NCBI GenBank assembly: GCA_030523725.1 | Contig: JAUNHV010000004.1 | Coordinates: 119,049-183,048, forward strand | Direction: 5' to 3' | Length of the DNA stretch: 64,000 nt | DNA from: Synergistaceae bacterium | Lineage (GTDB): Bacteria; Synergistota; Synergistia; Synergistales; Synergistaceae | Part shown: positions 50,001 to 58,070 of the stretch, one piece after another | Numbering within the stretch: position 1 is the first letter of the stretch | Layout: each line of letters starts with the position of its first letter | The notes under the pieces: generated by a model | What the model was told of the DNA's origin: nothing | The model's database searches: none | Seen by the model: the letters and a program-made list of their open reading frames with translations, nothing else | Made by a program: the position numbers and the translations under genes

Positions 50001-50551
50001 GTTGCCATTCCAAGAGCATGGGCAATTTCATGTTGCATGACTATTTTTAGATTAGGATTGTCGGAGTCTGCCAGAGGTTTATTTGTATTATCAAAATTCC
50101 AACCGTTGCTGCCACCACCAAAAGCATTGCCTATGAGAATCGCTGCATTGGAAAAAGCGTGAGGCGGAATAGCCTTGCCATACAAGGCCGCCTGCACCTC
50201 TGTTATTTTAGCTTGCACTGCATCGTCATAAATTGTTGAGCTTTTTGCTGATGCGTTGTCCTCTTCATATTTGAATATGTTAAAAGATGCCTTTGCTCCT
50301 GCTACCGTGTTCAAAACATCTGCCCAAGCATTTTCTGCTGCAAACAAAGAATTTCTCACTGATGGGCTGATATATCCAGTTGAGATTGCAACTTCTTGCA
50401 TAATGTCTGGCGAAATTGGCACAACTTCACCCTTGCCAAAAAATTTGTACGTAAAAATATTCCCACTAGCCTCTTCATAGGTAAAAGCTACAGTGGGAAA
50501 AATTACTAAGATAACAAATATTGATAATAAAATTGTTAGTATCTTTTTCAT
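47057..50551 (-). CDS. Autotransporter (type Va) with a zincin-like metalloprotease passenger
   Basis: 1,164 residues. Signal peptide 1 to about 24 ('ILTILLSIFVILVIFPTVAF'). An N-terminal passenger domain (about 25-330) holds a zinc-protease motif HEIAHALG at 174-181, followed by 'FEGATCNCPLYKDN' and 'SIWDKNLRFD'. The metzincin pattern HExxHxxGxxH/D would need H or D at position 184; here it is Thr184 followed by Asp185, so the third zinc ligand is unclear. Residues about 370-850 are beta-helix-like ('NTITTSGANSIGVGLTFGKN', 'QNNGILQVKNNLNLSTS'). The last 270 or so form the autotransporter barrel ('VWLNPYASFDNVS' to 'GIAISLGLQWQLG'). A surface protease that degrades or processes host or own surface proteins is likely; the substrate is unknown. 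SD is poor. Divergent from the methyltransferase gene. Confidence 0.88.
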   Translation of the reverse strand: MKKILTILLSIFVILVIFPTVAFTYEEASGNIFTYKFFGKGEVVPISPDIMQEVAISTGYISPSVRNSLFAAENAWADVLNTVAGAKASFNIFKYEEDNASAKSSTIYDDAVQAKITEVQAALYGKAIPPHAFSNAAILIGNAFGGGSNGWNFDNTNKPLADSDNPNLKIVMQHEIAHALGMATDGKDNLYEFEGATCNCPLYKDNLSIWDKNLRFDSSSEKGVQIDATPTYSTIIAPQEGIADPSDADKFIYLDKFVPYFVGENTLKVLGNSDVVATAQANITNNGGLKNYAEKYRVEKTGTKYTEVTTVVNGLPINADEVVSVDLSHIELRNSYLSHQNYRNWITCMEAELTSFVDLGYNINVKDFFGKSYYLKNINETISTPYSSTKNYAVGLHIYGDKNTITQSANTALSGEATFGVRIDGVEDTFTLNNTITTSGANSIGVGLTFGKNHTINLEENSSVNAIGENGIALSFDFGYNMLLPALYTKGSHTDFYVFRYIFDNEVLDEEVDGALAKEVNIKGKLSGTKAAIYISENAHVEEINIFNTAEINGDIISNWNSLESYRYQTPDMEKPEIARPCKVNGTELIHTDPNDVSTWYFTNLNFKDGSQYKNGTINGDNRLQNTLKLNLGANSNGEVTFDNVTARVYSVQNNGILQVKNNLNLSTSVDLSKDTATTAQVMGAGIINLQNNASLSLATNVQNIENALVLNNNSTLNLSNNKAQTTHFGKLETQADSNLRIDLDLKKMQVDKLAFANTIDVITNNYSLRVLPNILHIKTPITSEKYTVPFISSELNNENLSDAIRFNDTVLHTPIFKYGLTFDKMSGSFMLARGNDYTSYNPAILSSPVAAQLSGYATILQSFNQGFHFVDVYMNMPENVRKAYKERNEYVPVNTSHYPAEDLNTVWLNPYASFDNVSLDNGPSTKAVTFGSYFGCDSDIYSLKNGWDFAYSLYAGYNGAHQSFEDVDMNYNGASVGATVHLFKGNFFTSLNLATGLGTSKARTMYGYERPTLSNAGGAIKTGYNIELKNNHILQPSLMLGYSMIKTENYTNAADVSIASNTMHAITIQPQLKYIMNLKNGWQTYAAVSGVFNINDKTKFYAQDVVLPEMSTKPYIQYGLGAQKKYGTNFTGYLQAMARNGGKNGIAISLGLQWQLGKSTQGK

Positions 50552-50580
50552 GGCGCAAAATATAATCCAAAATCTCGCCG

Positions 50581-50609
50581 ATTATACAATAGCATTATGT
50601 GTTCTTCAA
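50581..50609 (-). promoter_or_regulatory. Promoter of the autotransporter gene
   Basis: Minus strand TTGAAG (50609-50604), 17-nt spacer, TATAAT (50586-50581). It starts transcription only about 22 nt before the ATG at 50551. Confidence 0.65.
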
Positions 50610-50640
50610 CCGATTTTTTATTGTTGTTATCATAAAATTG

Positions 50641-50668
50641 TTGCATTCTAATTGAAGTATGATACAAT
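50641..50668 (+). promoter_or_regulatory. Promoter of the methyltransferase gene
   Basis: TTGCAT (50641-50646), 16-nt spacer, TACAAT (50663-50668). Divergent from the autotransporter promoter, with about 30 bp between their -35 elements. Confidence 0.55.
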
Positions 50669-50700
50669 AAACTCAAAAGAATATTAAAGGGGCGAGGAGC

Positions 50701-51450
50701 ATGCCAGCAATAGTTCAAGCTACTTACTGTAATACCTATTCAGATTTTATTGCAAAATTTCAAAATGATTTGATTACTATTTTAAATCCGGTAAGAGGCG
50801 AAAAAATTTTAGATCTTGGCTGTGGCACCGGAAATCTATCACGTGAGCTTTTATCACGTGGCGTATATGTTACGTCCGTAGATTCTACTCCATCTATGGT
50901 GAAGGCAGCAAAAGCAGCTGGAGTTGATGCCATATTGGCAGACGAAGCGACATTTGAAAGTGACAAAAAATTTGATGCAATCGTTTCAAACTTTGCTTTG
51001 CACTGGTTAGACGATCAATTTTCTTTTATTAAAAACGCCTATAGATTGCTCCGTAGTGGTGGGCGTCTAGCTGTTGAATGCGGAGGCAGCGGGTGTGTTA
51101 GAATTATTCGTGAAGGAATAAAACTTGCACTTCAGTCGAGAGGTATAGACTACAAGAGTCGCAATCCATGGAAGTTCCCTGGAGTTGATGATACTGTTGC
51201 TGTGCTTGAGTCTCATGGTTTTCGCGTGCAGAGTATTGGTCGCTATAATTGCCCAATAGAGCTTTCGCATGGAATTCGCTTATGGCTTGAGGTCTTTGCT
51301 GAAAGTTACGTAGAGGGCATGTCGCGGGAAGAAAGAAATTCATTTTATGAAGATGTTGAGGAGTATTGCTTGCCCATGCTTTATGATAAAAAGACGCAAG
51401 CATGGACGGCAGACTATGTTCGTCTTCGCTTCTTAGCGACAAAAGAGTAA
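50701..51450 (+). CDS. Class I SAM-dependent methyltransferase
   Basis: 249 residues. The N-terminal Rossmann-like domain shows motif I 'KILDLGCGTGNLSRELL' (about 36-52), motif II acidic 'VTSVDSTPSMVKAA' and motif IV 'FDAIVSNFALHWLDD'. This pattern resembles trans-aconitate methyltransferase and BioC-like enzymes (small carboxylate or malonyl-type substrates). The C-terminal 120 residues ('GIRLWLEVFAESYVEGM') are a substrate lid typical of that group. The substrate cannot be read from the sequence. SD GAGGAGC directly precedes the ATG. Monocistronic: own promoter and terminator. Confidence 0.85.
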   Translation: MPAIVQATYCNTYSDFIAKFQNDLITILNPVRGEKILDLGCGTGNLSRELLSRGVYVTSVDSTPSMVKAAKAAGVDAILADEATFESDKKFDAIVSNFALHWLDDQFSFIKNAYRLLRSGGRLAVECGGSGCVRIIREGIKLALQSRGIDYKSRNPWKFPGVDDTVAVLESHGFRVQSIGRYNCPIELSHGIRLWLEVFAESYVEGMSREERNSFYEDVEEYCLPMLYDKKTQAWTADYVRLRFLATKE

Positions 51451-51455
51451 AAGAC

Positions 51456-51485
51456 AAAATAACGGCATTTGCCGTTATTTTTTTT
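51456..51485 (+). terminator. Terminator of the methyltransferase gene
   Basis: AAAATAACGGCA / TGCCGTTATTTT stem of 12 bp with a minimal loop and a run of eight T; starts 5 nt after the stop codon. Confidence 0.85.
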
Positions 51486-51565
51486 GCAAATTTATAAATC
51501 ACATAAAAAAAATAAGTAAATTTGAAAAATAAGCCAAAAAAATTTCAAAATTTCCGTTTTCATGG

Positions 51566-51593
51566 TTGCAATTTCAATAAATTAAGCTATAAT
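51566..51593 (+). promoter_or_regulatory. Promoter of the hydrogenase operon
   Basis: TTGCAA (51566-51571), 16-nt spacer, TATAAT (51588-51593). The leader of about 90 nt holds two short hairpins: GCGCAAA/TTTGCGC (51606-51627) and GTTTCTG/CAGAAAC (about 51649-51667). The SD AGGAGG lies about 8 nt before the ATG at 51690. Confidence 0.7.
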
Positions 51594-51689
51594 CTATATC
51601 GGAAGCGCAAAGTCGATTTTTGCGCAAATTTTATTGTTTATAAAAAGTGTTTCTGTCTTGCAGAAACAAAAATACAAGGAGGACATATT

Positions 51690-52160
51690 ATGTCAGACAA
51701 AGCAAGAGAGTGGGAAGCACTCGCGAAGCTTTTGGCAAAGTATCGTGGCACAAAGGGAAGTGTTATCCCCGTGTTGCAACAGGCACAGGCAATTTTTGGC
51801 TATCTGCCACAAGATGTGCTTGTGGAGATTGCTGAAAAGCTTGAGGTTCCAATCAGTCAAATTTACGGGGTTGTTACTTTCTATGCCCAGTTCCATTTGG
51901 AGCCACGTGGCAAGAATATTATTAAGTCATGCCAAGGCACTGCTTGCCATGTTCGTGGTGCAAAAGCTGTTCTTGCAGCAGTAAGACAAAAGCTTAATCT
52001 CCCTGAAGGCAAGAGCACAACAGATGACTTGAAGTTCACTTTAGAAACGGTTGCTTGCCTCGGTGCTTGCGGTCTTGCTCCTGTCTTTATGGTTAACGAC
52101 GAAACACATGGTCGTCTTACGCCAGAAAAAGTTTCCGCAATTTTGGATAAATACGCATAG
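51690..52160 (+). CDS. hydC: NADH-dependent [FeFe]-hydrogenase, NuoE-like [2Fe-2S] subunit (HydC/HndA)
   Basis: 156 residues from ATG 51690 (MSDKAREWEALAKLLAKYRG), with AGGAGG upstream. Thioredoxin-like NuoE fold: helical N-terminus ('VLQQAQAIFGYLPQDVLVEI'), then cluster cysteines in 'SCQGTACHVRGA' and 'ACLGACGLAP'. It relays electrons between the NuoF-like flavin subunit and the rest of the complex. First gene of the hydrogenase operon; 12 nt to the next gene. A longer upstream reading frame exists but covers the promoter and leader and is excluded. Confidence 0.94.
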   Translation: MSDKAREWEALAKLLAKYRGTKGSVIPVLQQAQAIFGYLPQDVLVEIAEKLEVPISQIYGVVTFYAQFHLEPRGKNIIKSCQGTACHVRGAKAVLAAVRQKLNLPEGKSTTDDLKFTLETVACLGACGLAPVFMVNDETHGRLTPEKVSAILDKYA

Positions 52161-52172
52161 GGGGACATACTT

Positions 52173-52538
52173 ATGGTTATTAAAACTATTGAAGATCTCA
52201 ATGCAATAAAGGTTGCTGCACAGGCAACAATTCAGGAAAGAAGAAACTCACAAAAACAAATAATCATTGGCATGGGTACTTGCGGTATTGCTGCTGGTGC
52301 AAAGGCTGTTTGGGATGCAGCAGAAGCAGCAGTCAAGAAGCTTGGTGTCAAGGATGTAGTGATTTGGGACACTGGCTGCATTGGTATGTGCCAAAAGGAA
52401 CCACTCCTTGATGTCGCATTGCCAGGACAGCCACGCGTAACCTATGGACCAGTGAGCCCAGCAGACGTGGAGCGTATTGTAGCAGAACACGTCGTTGGTG
52501 GCCGTGTTGTTTCCGACCTAGTGGTCGCGAAGTTGTAA
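52173..52538 (+). CDS. hndB: Hydrogenase [2Fe-2S] thioredoxin-like subunit (HndB type)
   Basis: 121 residues. A stand-alone thioredoxin-like ferredoxin with cluster cysteines in '[11 protein letters not shown]' and '[12 protein letters not shown]'. In Thermotoga-type HydB this domain is fused to the N-terminus of the NuoF-like subunit. Here it is a separate gene, as in Desulfovibrio HndABCD. The 503-residue next subunit accordingly lacks that domain. SD AGGGGG precedes the ATG; 13 nt to the next gene. Confidence 0.9.
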   Translation: MVIKTIEDLNAIKVAAQATIQERRNSQKQIIIGMGTCGIAAGAKAVWDAAEAAVKKLGVKDVVIWDTGCIGMCQKEPLLDVALPGQPRVTYGPVSPADVERIVAEHVVGGRVVSDLVVAKL

Positions 52539-52551
52539 GGAGGAGTTTATC

Positions 52552-54063
52552 ATGGCAGAAGCAATCAAAATAGACTCTGTGCCAAATTATAGCGATTTGC
52601 CGTTCTATAGCAAACAGCGCAGAATGGTTTTGCACAACTGTGGCACGATTGATCCAGATTCACTAGAAGAATACATCGCAAACGGTGGTTATGAAGGACT
52701 AGCCAATGCAATAACAAAAATGACACCGGCAGAAGTTGCCGCTGAGGTCAAAAAATCCGGTCTTCGTGGTAGAGGTGGTGGTGGTTTCCCAACAGGTTTG
52801 AAGTGGGAAATCGCAGCAAAGTCTGTCAGTGACAAGAAATACATCATTTGTAATGCTGACGAAGGTGACCCCGGTGCATTTATGGATAGATCACTCCTTG
52901 AAGGTGACCCACATGCAATCCTTGAGGGTATGGCAATCGGTGCTTATGCAATTGGTGCAGACGAGGGCTACATCTATTGCCGTGCTGAATATCCCTTGGC
53001 GATTGCACGTCTCAAAAAGGCAATTGCACAGGCAGAGGAAGCAGGACTTCTTGGCAAAAACATTTTCGGCACAAACTTCTCTTGCACACTCCATATCAAG
53101 GAAGGTGCAGGTGCATTTGTTTGCGGAGAAGAGACAGCCCTTATGGCCTCCATCGAAGGTCGCCGTGGTATGCCACGTCCTCGCCCACCATTCCCAGCAG
53201 TAAAGGGACTTTGGGATCAGCCATCAAATATCAATAATGTTGAAACATTTGCGAACGTTTCCTACATTCTTCGCGTTGGTGCAGATGAATATTTGAAGTT
53301 TGGAACAGAAAAATCAAAGGGAACAAAGGTCTTTGCCCTTACCGGTAAGATCAACAACACTGGTCTCGCAGAAGTTCCAATGGGAATCACCATGAGAGAG
53401 ATAATCTTTGATATTGGTGGTGGTATCCTTGATAACAGGAAATTCAAAGCAGTGCAGATTGGTGGACCATCCGGTGGATGTATGCCAGAATCATTGCTTG
53501 ATACATCAATAGACTATGACAGCCTCATCGCAGCTGGTGCAATGATGGGTTCTGGTGGTCTTGTTGTTATGGACGAGAGCACATGCATGGTTGACGTTGC
53601 AAAGTTCTTCCTTACATTCACCCAGAGCGAATCGTGCGGAAAGTGCACTCCATGCCGTGAGGGAACCAAGAGAATGCTTGAAATCTTGGAGAAAATCACA
53701 GACGGCAAAGGCGAAGATGGCGACATTGAAAGACTTGAAAATCTTGCACAGGCAATCAAGAATGGTGCCCTTTGCGCACTCGGTCAGACAGCTCCAAACC
53801 CAGTGCTTTCCACACTCCGCTACTTCCGTGACGAGTATGAAGCTCACATCAAGGAGAAGCGTTGCCCAGCAGGAGCATGCACAAACCTCTTGCAGTACAA
53901 TATCACAGATGCTTGTAAGGGTTGCGGACTCTGTGCAAGGAATTGCCCAGCCAAAGCAATTTCTGGCGAGCTTAAGTCTGTCCACAAGATTGACCAGTCC
54001 AAGTGCATTAAATGTGGCGTTTGTATGAGTAAGTGCCCATTCAAGGCAATTATTCGCAAGTAA
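52552..54063 (+). CDS. hydB: NADH-dependent [FeFe]-hydrogenase, NuoF-like flavoprotein subunit (HydB/HndC)
   Basis: 503 residues. FMN/NADH-binding subunit where NADH, ferredoxin and hydrogenase electrons meet. '[14 protein letters not shown]' (73-86) binds NADH/FMN, '[14 protein letters not shown]' is the second FMN motif, and '[12 protein letters not shown]' (about 362-373) ligates the N3-type [4Fe-4S]. The C-terminus carries a two-cluster ferredoxin domain ('[16 protein letters not shown]', '[16 protein letters not shown]'), diagnostic of the bifurcating hydrogenase branch and absent in complex I NuoF. SD AAGGAGG. 12 nt to hydA. Confidence 0.95.
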   Translation: MAEAIKIDSVPNYSDLPFYSKQRRMVLHNCGTIDPDSLEEYIANGGYEGLANAITKMTPAEVAAEVKKSGLRGRGGGGFPTGLKWEIAAKSVSDKKYIICNADEGDPGAFMDRSLLEGDPHAILEGMAIGAYAIGADEGYIYCRAEYPLAIARLKKAIAQAEEAGLLGKNIFGTNFSCTLHIKEGAGAFVCGEETALMASIEGRRGMPRPRPPFPAVKGLWDQPSNINNVETFANVSYILRVGADEYLKFGTEKSKGTKVFALTGKINNTGLAEVPMGITMREIIFDIGGGILDNRKFKAVQIGGPSGGCMPESLLDTSIDYDSLIAAGAMMGSGGLVVMDESTCMVDVAKFFLTFTQSESCGKCTPCREGTKRMLEILEKITDGKGEDGDIERLENLAQAIKNGALCALGQTAPNPVLSTLRYFRDEYEAHIKEKRCPAGACTNLLQYNITDACKGCGLCARNCPAKAISGELKSVHKIDQSKCIKCGVCMSKCPFKAIIRK

Positions 54064-54075
54064 GGGGGTATCGCA

Positions 54076-55818
54076 ATGGAACTTGTAAAGGTTACAATAG
54101 ATGGAATAACAGTGGAGGTGCCGAGCACCTTCACAGTAATAGAAGCAGCCGCGAAGGCGGGAATTAGAATTCCACAGCTTTGCTACCACCCAGAATTGAC
54201 AAAGGAAGGCGCATGCCGTGTTTGTGTTTGTGAAATCGAGGGTGCAAAGGGTCTGCCCGCGGCTTGTGTATTCCCAGTTCGCGATGGTCTTGTTGTGCAC
54301 ACAAACACTCCAAAGGTGCGTGCAACAAGAAAGGCAGTTGTTGAGCTTCTTCTTGCAAATCACCCACAAGATTGCCTTTTTTGCCAGAAGAATAACGACT
54401 GTGAGCTTCAGTCAATTGCTGCAGATCTTGGAATTCGTGAAGTTCCATATCAGGGTGAGAAAAGAAAAGCAGAAAAAGATTTATCAAACCCATCACTTGT
54501 TCGTGATCCAAACAAATGTATCTTGTGTGGACGTTGCATAAGAGCTTGTCACGAGCGTCAAGGGCTTGACATCTACGGCTACATCAACCGTGGCTTCAAG
54601 ACGGTAGTTGGTCCGGCGTTTGGTTTTGGTTTGGGCGATGTGCCTTGCACATACTGTGGTCAGTGCGCAGCAGTTTGTCCAACAGCAGCAATATGCGAAA
54701 AAGATGACACAGAGCGTGTATTTGCCGCACTCGGTGATCCAAAGAAATATACAATAGTTCAGACGGCTCCGGCAGTCCGTGTCGCTCTTGGTGAAGCACT
54801 TGGACTTCCAGCGGGAGAAATTGTCACAGGTAAGATGGTTGCAGCTCTTCGTCGTCTTGGTTTTGACAAGGTGTTTGATACAAACTTCTCAGCTGACCTT
54901 ACCATTATGGAAGAGGGAAGCGAGTTCTTAGAGAGAGTTACCAAGGGTGGCGTTCTCCCGATGATTACAAGCTGCTCGCCAGGCTGGATCAACTTCATTG
55001 AGCTCAAATACCCAGATTTGCTTCCACACTTGTCAACTGCAAAATCCCCACAGGGAATGTTTGGTGCACTCACAAAGACCTATTGGCCAGAGAAAAATGG
55101 TATGGCAGTAGAGGACATCTATAGTGTTTCTATCATGCCATGCACAGCCAAAAAGTCTGAGTGTGTCCGTCCACAGCTTCAGAGCAACCCTGGCCTTCCT
55201 GATGTAGATGCAGTCCTCACGACAAGAGAGCTTGCACGAATGATAAAATCCGCTGGTATTGACTTTAAGAGTCTGCCAGAGGAAGAATATGATAGCCCAC
55301 TTGGTACAAGTACAGGAGCAGGAGTCATTTTTGGTGTAACTGGTGGTGTTATGGAAGCAGCAATCCGCACTGTGCATTTTCTCTTAACAAAGCAGGAAAT
55401 TCCAGGAATTGTCTTCACACCAGTTCGTGGTATGGAAGGCATTAAGGAAGCACAGGTTGTTGTGCCAATTAACGGTCAGGATGTTACAGTAAAGCTTGCA
55501 GTTGCGCACACGCTTCGTAACGCTAAGATTTTAATGGACAAAATACGTGCAGGACAGGCAGATTACCACTTTATCGAAATCATGGCTTGCCCGGGCGGTT
55601 GTATTGGTGGAGGTGGTCAGCCACAGCCAGTTAATGCAGAAATACGCGCAGCAAGAACCGCTGCTACCTACACAGCAGATGAAAGAAATGTCCTCCGTCA
55701 GAGCCATAATAACCCAGAAATTCAGGCACTGTACAAAGACTGGCTGGGTGCTCCCCTTGGTGAAAAATCACATCATCTACTCCACACGCATTATGGTAAA
55801 CAGGAAAGAAAGCTGTAA
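54076..55818 (+). CDS. hydA: [FeFe]-hydrogenase catalytic subunit (group A, M3-type HydA/HndD)
   Basis: 580 residues. It makes H2 from reducing equivalents of NADH and reduced ferredoxin (or the reverse). Modules: N-terminal [2Fe-2S] (C36, C47, C50, C64); His-ligated [4Fe-4S] (H96, C100, C103, C109); two [4Fe-4S] ferredoxin motifs ('CILCGRCIRACHE', 'CTYCGQCAAVCPTAAI'); then the H-cluster motifs 'ITSCSPGWINF' (L1), 'IMPCTAKKSE' (L2) and 'MACPGGCIGGGGQP' (L3), all canonical; and a C-terminal small-subunit-like domain. Full active-site complement, so catalytic function is expected. Last gene of the operon, followed by a strong terminator. Confidence 0.97.
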   Translation: MELVKVTIDGITVEVPSTFTVIEAAAKAGIRIPQLCYHPELTKEGACRVCVCEIEGAKGLPAACVFPVRDGLVVHTNTPKVRATRKAVVELLLANHPQDCLFCQKNNDCELQSIAADLGIREVPYQGEKRKAEKDLSNPSLVRDPNKCILCGRCIRACHERQGLDIYGYINRGFKTVVGPAFGFGLGDVPCTYCGQCAAVCPTAAICEKDDTERVFAALGDPKKYTIVQTAPAVRVALGEALGLPAGEIVTGKMVAALRRLGFDKVFDTNFSADLTIMEEGSEFLERVTKGGVLPMITSCSPGWINFIELKYPDLLPHLSTAKSPQGMFGALTKTYWPEKNGMAVEDIYSVSIMPCTAKKSECVRPQLQSNPGLPDVDAVLTTRELARMIKSAGIDFKSLPEEEYDSPLGTSTGAGVIFGVTGGVMEAAIRTVHFLLTKQEIPGIVFTPVRGMEGIKEAQVVVPINGQDVTVKLAVAHTLRNAKILMDKIRAGQADYHFIEIMACPGGCIGGGGQPQPVNAEIRAARTAATYTADERNVLRQSHNNPEIQALYKDWLGAPLGEKSHHLLHTHYGKQERKL

Positions 55819-55832
55819 AGTAATAAGGTACA

Positions 55833-55862
55833 AAAAGAGCCACCCAATCGGGTGGCTCTTTT
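55833..55862. terminator. Terminator of the hydrogenase operon, bidirectional
   Basis: AAAAGAGCCACCC-AATC-GGGTGGCTCTTTT: 13-bp perfect stem with T-run; 14 nt after the hydA stop and 14 nt from the end of the convergent PDZ-protein gene. Confidence 0.9.
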
Positions 55863-55876
55863 ACTTTACTTATGAC

Positions 55877-56734
55877 CTATAACTTTGGCTTTATAACCGC
55901 AGTTTTCAACACACCGCCGTTTGTCATAAACTGCACCTTAATGGTATTGCCTGTTTGTGCGCGTTTTGTGACATAGGCCTGCATTTGATCGTGCATCATT
56001 TGCGTAGTCTTGCTGCCATCAATGGCAACAATAGGAGTTCCTGCCCTTAGCCCGACATAATAGGCGGCTGTGCCTTCCTCTACTTCTGCGACAGTTAGGT
56101 AGCCGTTTGATCGCTTGTCTGCTAGTGAAAAACCCAGTAGATCAAGCGAATTGCAAGCTTGTACTTGTCGTTCTTTAGCCTGTTGTTGTTGTGCAAAGCC
56201 AGCTGGGTTGAGTCCTGCACGACGGCTGGAATTTTTGCCAGATGCTCTATGAATAACTGTAACTTCAAGTTCAGGAACTGTCCTATCTATTATGTATGTG
56301 AGTTTAAATTGATTTTTTGAATCTGCAACACTAAGTTTGAGATCAATAGGATCATATATTGTGTCATAGGTTCTCTGTGCCCAATAATCATTTATCTTTG
56401 AAAGTCCCTCTTCTATGCCATATTGAGCGATAGCCTTTTGAGCTTCAACAATTGCCTGTGCTGAAAATGCCGTCAGACGTTCTTCTATGTCAGTAATTGT
56501 CGGTGCTTTTGGTTTTTTCTCTTTATCACTGTTGGAGATAATTGAACCGAGTATAAGACCTGCGGCAAGCCCTCCAATCCCCCAAGCAGCAGAATTGTCG
56601 TTATCGTGATAATGATGTACAACCGGTGGGGCATAATACCAACCTGCAAGAGCAGGAGAGGCGATTTGAGATATTAGAGCGATGGCTAAGCACATCGCTA
56701 AAGACTTTATGGCTTTTTTGCTAAAGCGTCTCAT
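55877..56734 (-). CDS. Exported PDZ-domain protein with Gly-zipper segment
   Basis: 285 residues from ATG 56734 (MRRFSKKAIKSLAMCLAIAL); the upstream in-frame ATG overlaps the GGAG SD. Signal peptide to about residue 30 (cleavage after SPALA). Then a short Tyr/His/Asn-rich segment ('YYAPPVVHHYHDNDNSAAWG') and a Gly-rich hydrophobic stretch ('GIGGLAAGLILGSIISN') that may insert in a membrane. A helical middle part follows, with a C-terminal PDZ-like domain (about 195-285; 'LLGFSLADKRSNGYLTVAEV', 'YVGLRAGTPIVAIDG'). Function is unknown; an envelope role is likely. It lies 24 nt behind a short paralogue that shares its N-terminal third. Confidence 0.75.
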   Translation of the reverse strand: MRRFSKKAIKSLAMCLAIALISQIASPALAGWYYAPPVVHHYHDNDNSAAWGIGGLAAGLILGSIISNSDKEKKPKAPTITDIEERLTAFSAQAIVEAQKAIAQYGIEEGLSKINDYWAQRTYDTIYDPIDLKLSVADSKNQFKLTYIIDRTVPELEVTVIHRASGKNSSRRAGLNPAGFAQQQQAKERQVQACNSLDLLGFSLADKRSNGYLTVAEVEEGTAAYYVGLRAGTPIVAIDGSKTTQMMHDQMQAYVTKRAQTGNTIKVQFMTNGGVLKTAVIKPKL

Positions 56735-56758
56735 TTTTAATTTCTCCATTCTGTAATA

Positions 56759-57067
56759 TTAAAACTTGTGAAGTATTAGCGGTTGCGTTACGGTCTCTGT
56801 TACACGATCATCTGAGCTTTGCTCGGCGCGTCGCTGATTGTTAGTAGTGACAACCGAACCAACTACGACACCAGTCACAAAACCTGCCAATCCCCAAGCA
56901 GCAGAGTTTCCATTACTAGAACACCCGTAATAATGCCGTGGTGGACACCCCCAATAATATCTTGGTGGACAGCACCACGCAAAAGCAGGTGCCGCAATTG
57001 GCAAGGTTAGCGTGAGTGCCAAAAACATTGCTAAAAATTTCATAGATTTTTTGCTAAATAGTCTCAT
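56759..57067 (-). CDS. Short exported protein, truncated paralogue of the PDZ protein
   Basis: 102 residues from ATG 57067 (MRLFSKKSMKFLAMFLALTL), with GGGAGGA upstream. It shares with the next gene the leader pattern MRxFSKK, an aromatic/Pro-rich mature N-terminus ('CCPPRYYWGCPPRHYYGC') and the Gly-zipper ('SAAWGLAGFVTGVVVGSVV'). It stops before any PDZ domain. Four Cys in the first 20 mature residues could form disulfides or bind metal. Function is unknown. The pair looks like a tandem duplication in which one copy kept or gained the PDZ part. Confidence 0.7.
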   Translation of the reverse strand: MRLFSKKSMKFLAMFLALTLTLPIAAPAFAWCCPPRYYWGCPPRHYYGCSSNGNSAAWGLAGFVTGVVVGSVVTTNNQRRAEQSSDDRVTETVTQPLILHKF

Positions 57068-57118
57068 TTTTATTCCTCCCATTCAGCTATTTGTTTTTCC
57101 CTTGCGTTTGATGAGCGC

Positions 57119-57127
57119 ATTGTAACA
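57119..57127 (-). promoter_or_regulatory. Extended -10 promoter candidate for the Gly-zipper/PDZ gene pair
   Basis: TGTTACAAT on the minus strand, about 50 nt before the first ATG; no good -35. Confidence 0.35.
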
Positions 57128-57165
57128 TTGAAATATGGTGTTGTTTTGAAAAAATTGTGGAGATG

Positions 57166-58047
57166 TTATGAGGAAGAAATCTCACCGTAACATTCAGGTC
57201 GTCTGTCACGGAAATACCCCCAAGATAATCTTTTTTTGCGTATTTGCTCTAAATTAAAGGAGTGCAGTAAGATATTTTCCTCGGTTCTTCCTGCCTGCTC
57301 TACAATCTCTCCTGTTTCATCAGTGATGAAGCTAGAGCCGTAGAAATAGAGGGAAGAACTTTGCCTTCCGTTTGCTTCAGATGGTGTTACGAGCTCAGTG
57401 CCGAGTCTGTTGGCAGCAGCAACAGGTGTCATATTTGTTGCTGCATGTCCTTGCATTGCTAGCCGCCACATATTTGAGCTATCTGTATCAAGAATAGGCT
57501 CACTGCCGATAGCAGTTGGATAGAGCAAAAAGTCTGCACCGTTTAACGCCATTATACGTGCTGCCTCTGGAAACCATTGATCCCAGCAAATGCCAACACC
57601 AAAATTTGCAAATTGGCTTTCCCAAACCTTGAAACCTAGGTTGCCAGGTGTGAAGTAAAATTTCTCTTGATAAAAATGGTCATCCGGTATATGTACCTTG
57701 CGGTAAACTCCGAGAACTCCATTTTTGCCATCGGCAAAGGCAATGGAATTATACAAATTTAGTCCGTCTCTCTCGTAAAATGAGATAGGAATGGCAATAT
57801 TTAATTCACTTGCAAGTTGTGAAAATTCTTTCACTTCATCACTATTTTTTAGTGATTGAGCCAAATTGTAATATTCGTATTGTCTTTCTTGACAAAAGTA
57901 AGGTGTAGCAAATAGCTCTGGCAAAAGGACAAGGTTTGCGCCGTCATATGCTGCCTTGCATACAAGATCACGTGCATGGGACATATTTTCGGCTTTGCTT
58001 TTTGTCATTTGCATTTGAATTACTGCTAGGGTTAGTGTTTGTGTCAT
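57166..58047 (-). CDS. aguB: N-carbamoylputrescine amidase (nitrilase superfamily)
   Basis: 293 residues from ATG 58047. It hydrolyses N-carbamoylputrescine to putrescine, CO2 and NH3 in the agmatine route of polyamine synthesis. Catalytic triad: E44 ('LLPELFATPYFCQE'), K117 ('YRKVHIPD'), C154 ('GVGICWDQWFPEAAR'). 'QEKFYFTPGNLGFKVW' and 'PTAIGSEP' are AguB-specific. The start is ambiguous: TTG at 58056 has AGAAGGG 4 nt upstream, while the ATG has it 13 nt upstream. Agmatine deiminase (AguA) is not adjacent. By homology this is one of the clearer calls in the window. Confidence 0.92.
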   Translation of the reverse strand: MTQTLTLAVIQMQMTKSKAENMSHARDLVCKAAYDGANLVLLPELFATPYFCQERQYEYYNLAQSLKNSDEVKEFSQLASELNIAIPISFYERDGLNLYNSIAFADGKNGVLGVYRKVHIPDDHFYQEKFYFTPGNLGFKVWESQFANFGVGICWDQWFPEAARIMALNGADFLLYPTAIGSEPILDTDSSNMWRLAMQGHAATNMTPVAAANRLGTELVTPSEANGRQSSSLYFYGSSFITDETGEIVEQAGRTEENILLHSFNLEQIRKKRLSWGYFRDRRPECYGEISSS

Positions 58048-58070
58048 CTTTATCAAATTGCCCTTCTAAA

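Noticed and set aside
53506..54369. 287-codon minus-strand ORF across hydB and hydA
   Set aside because: It lies antisense to two certain hydrogenase genes and translates to a Cys/Leu-rich low-complexity sequence without homology.
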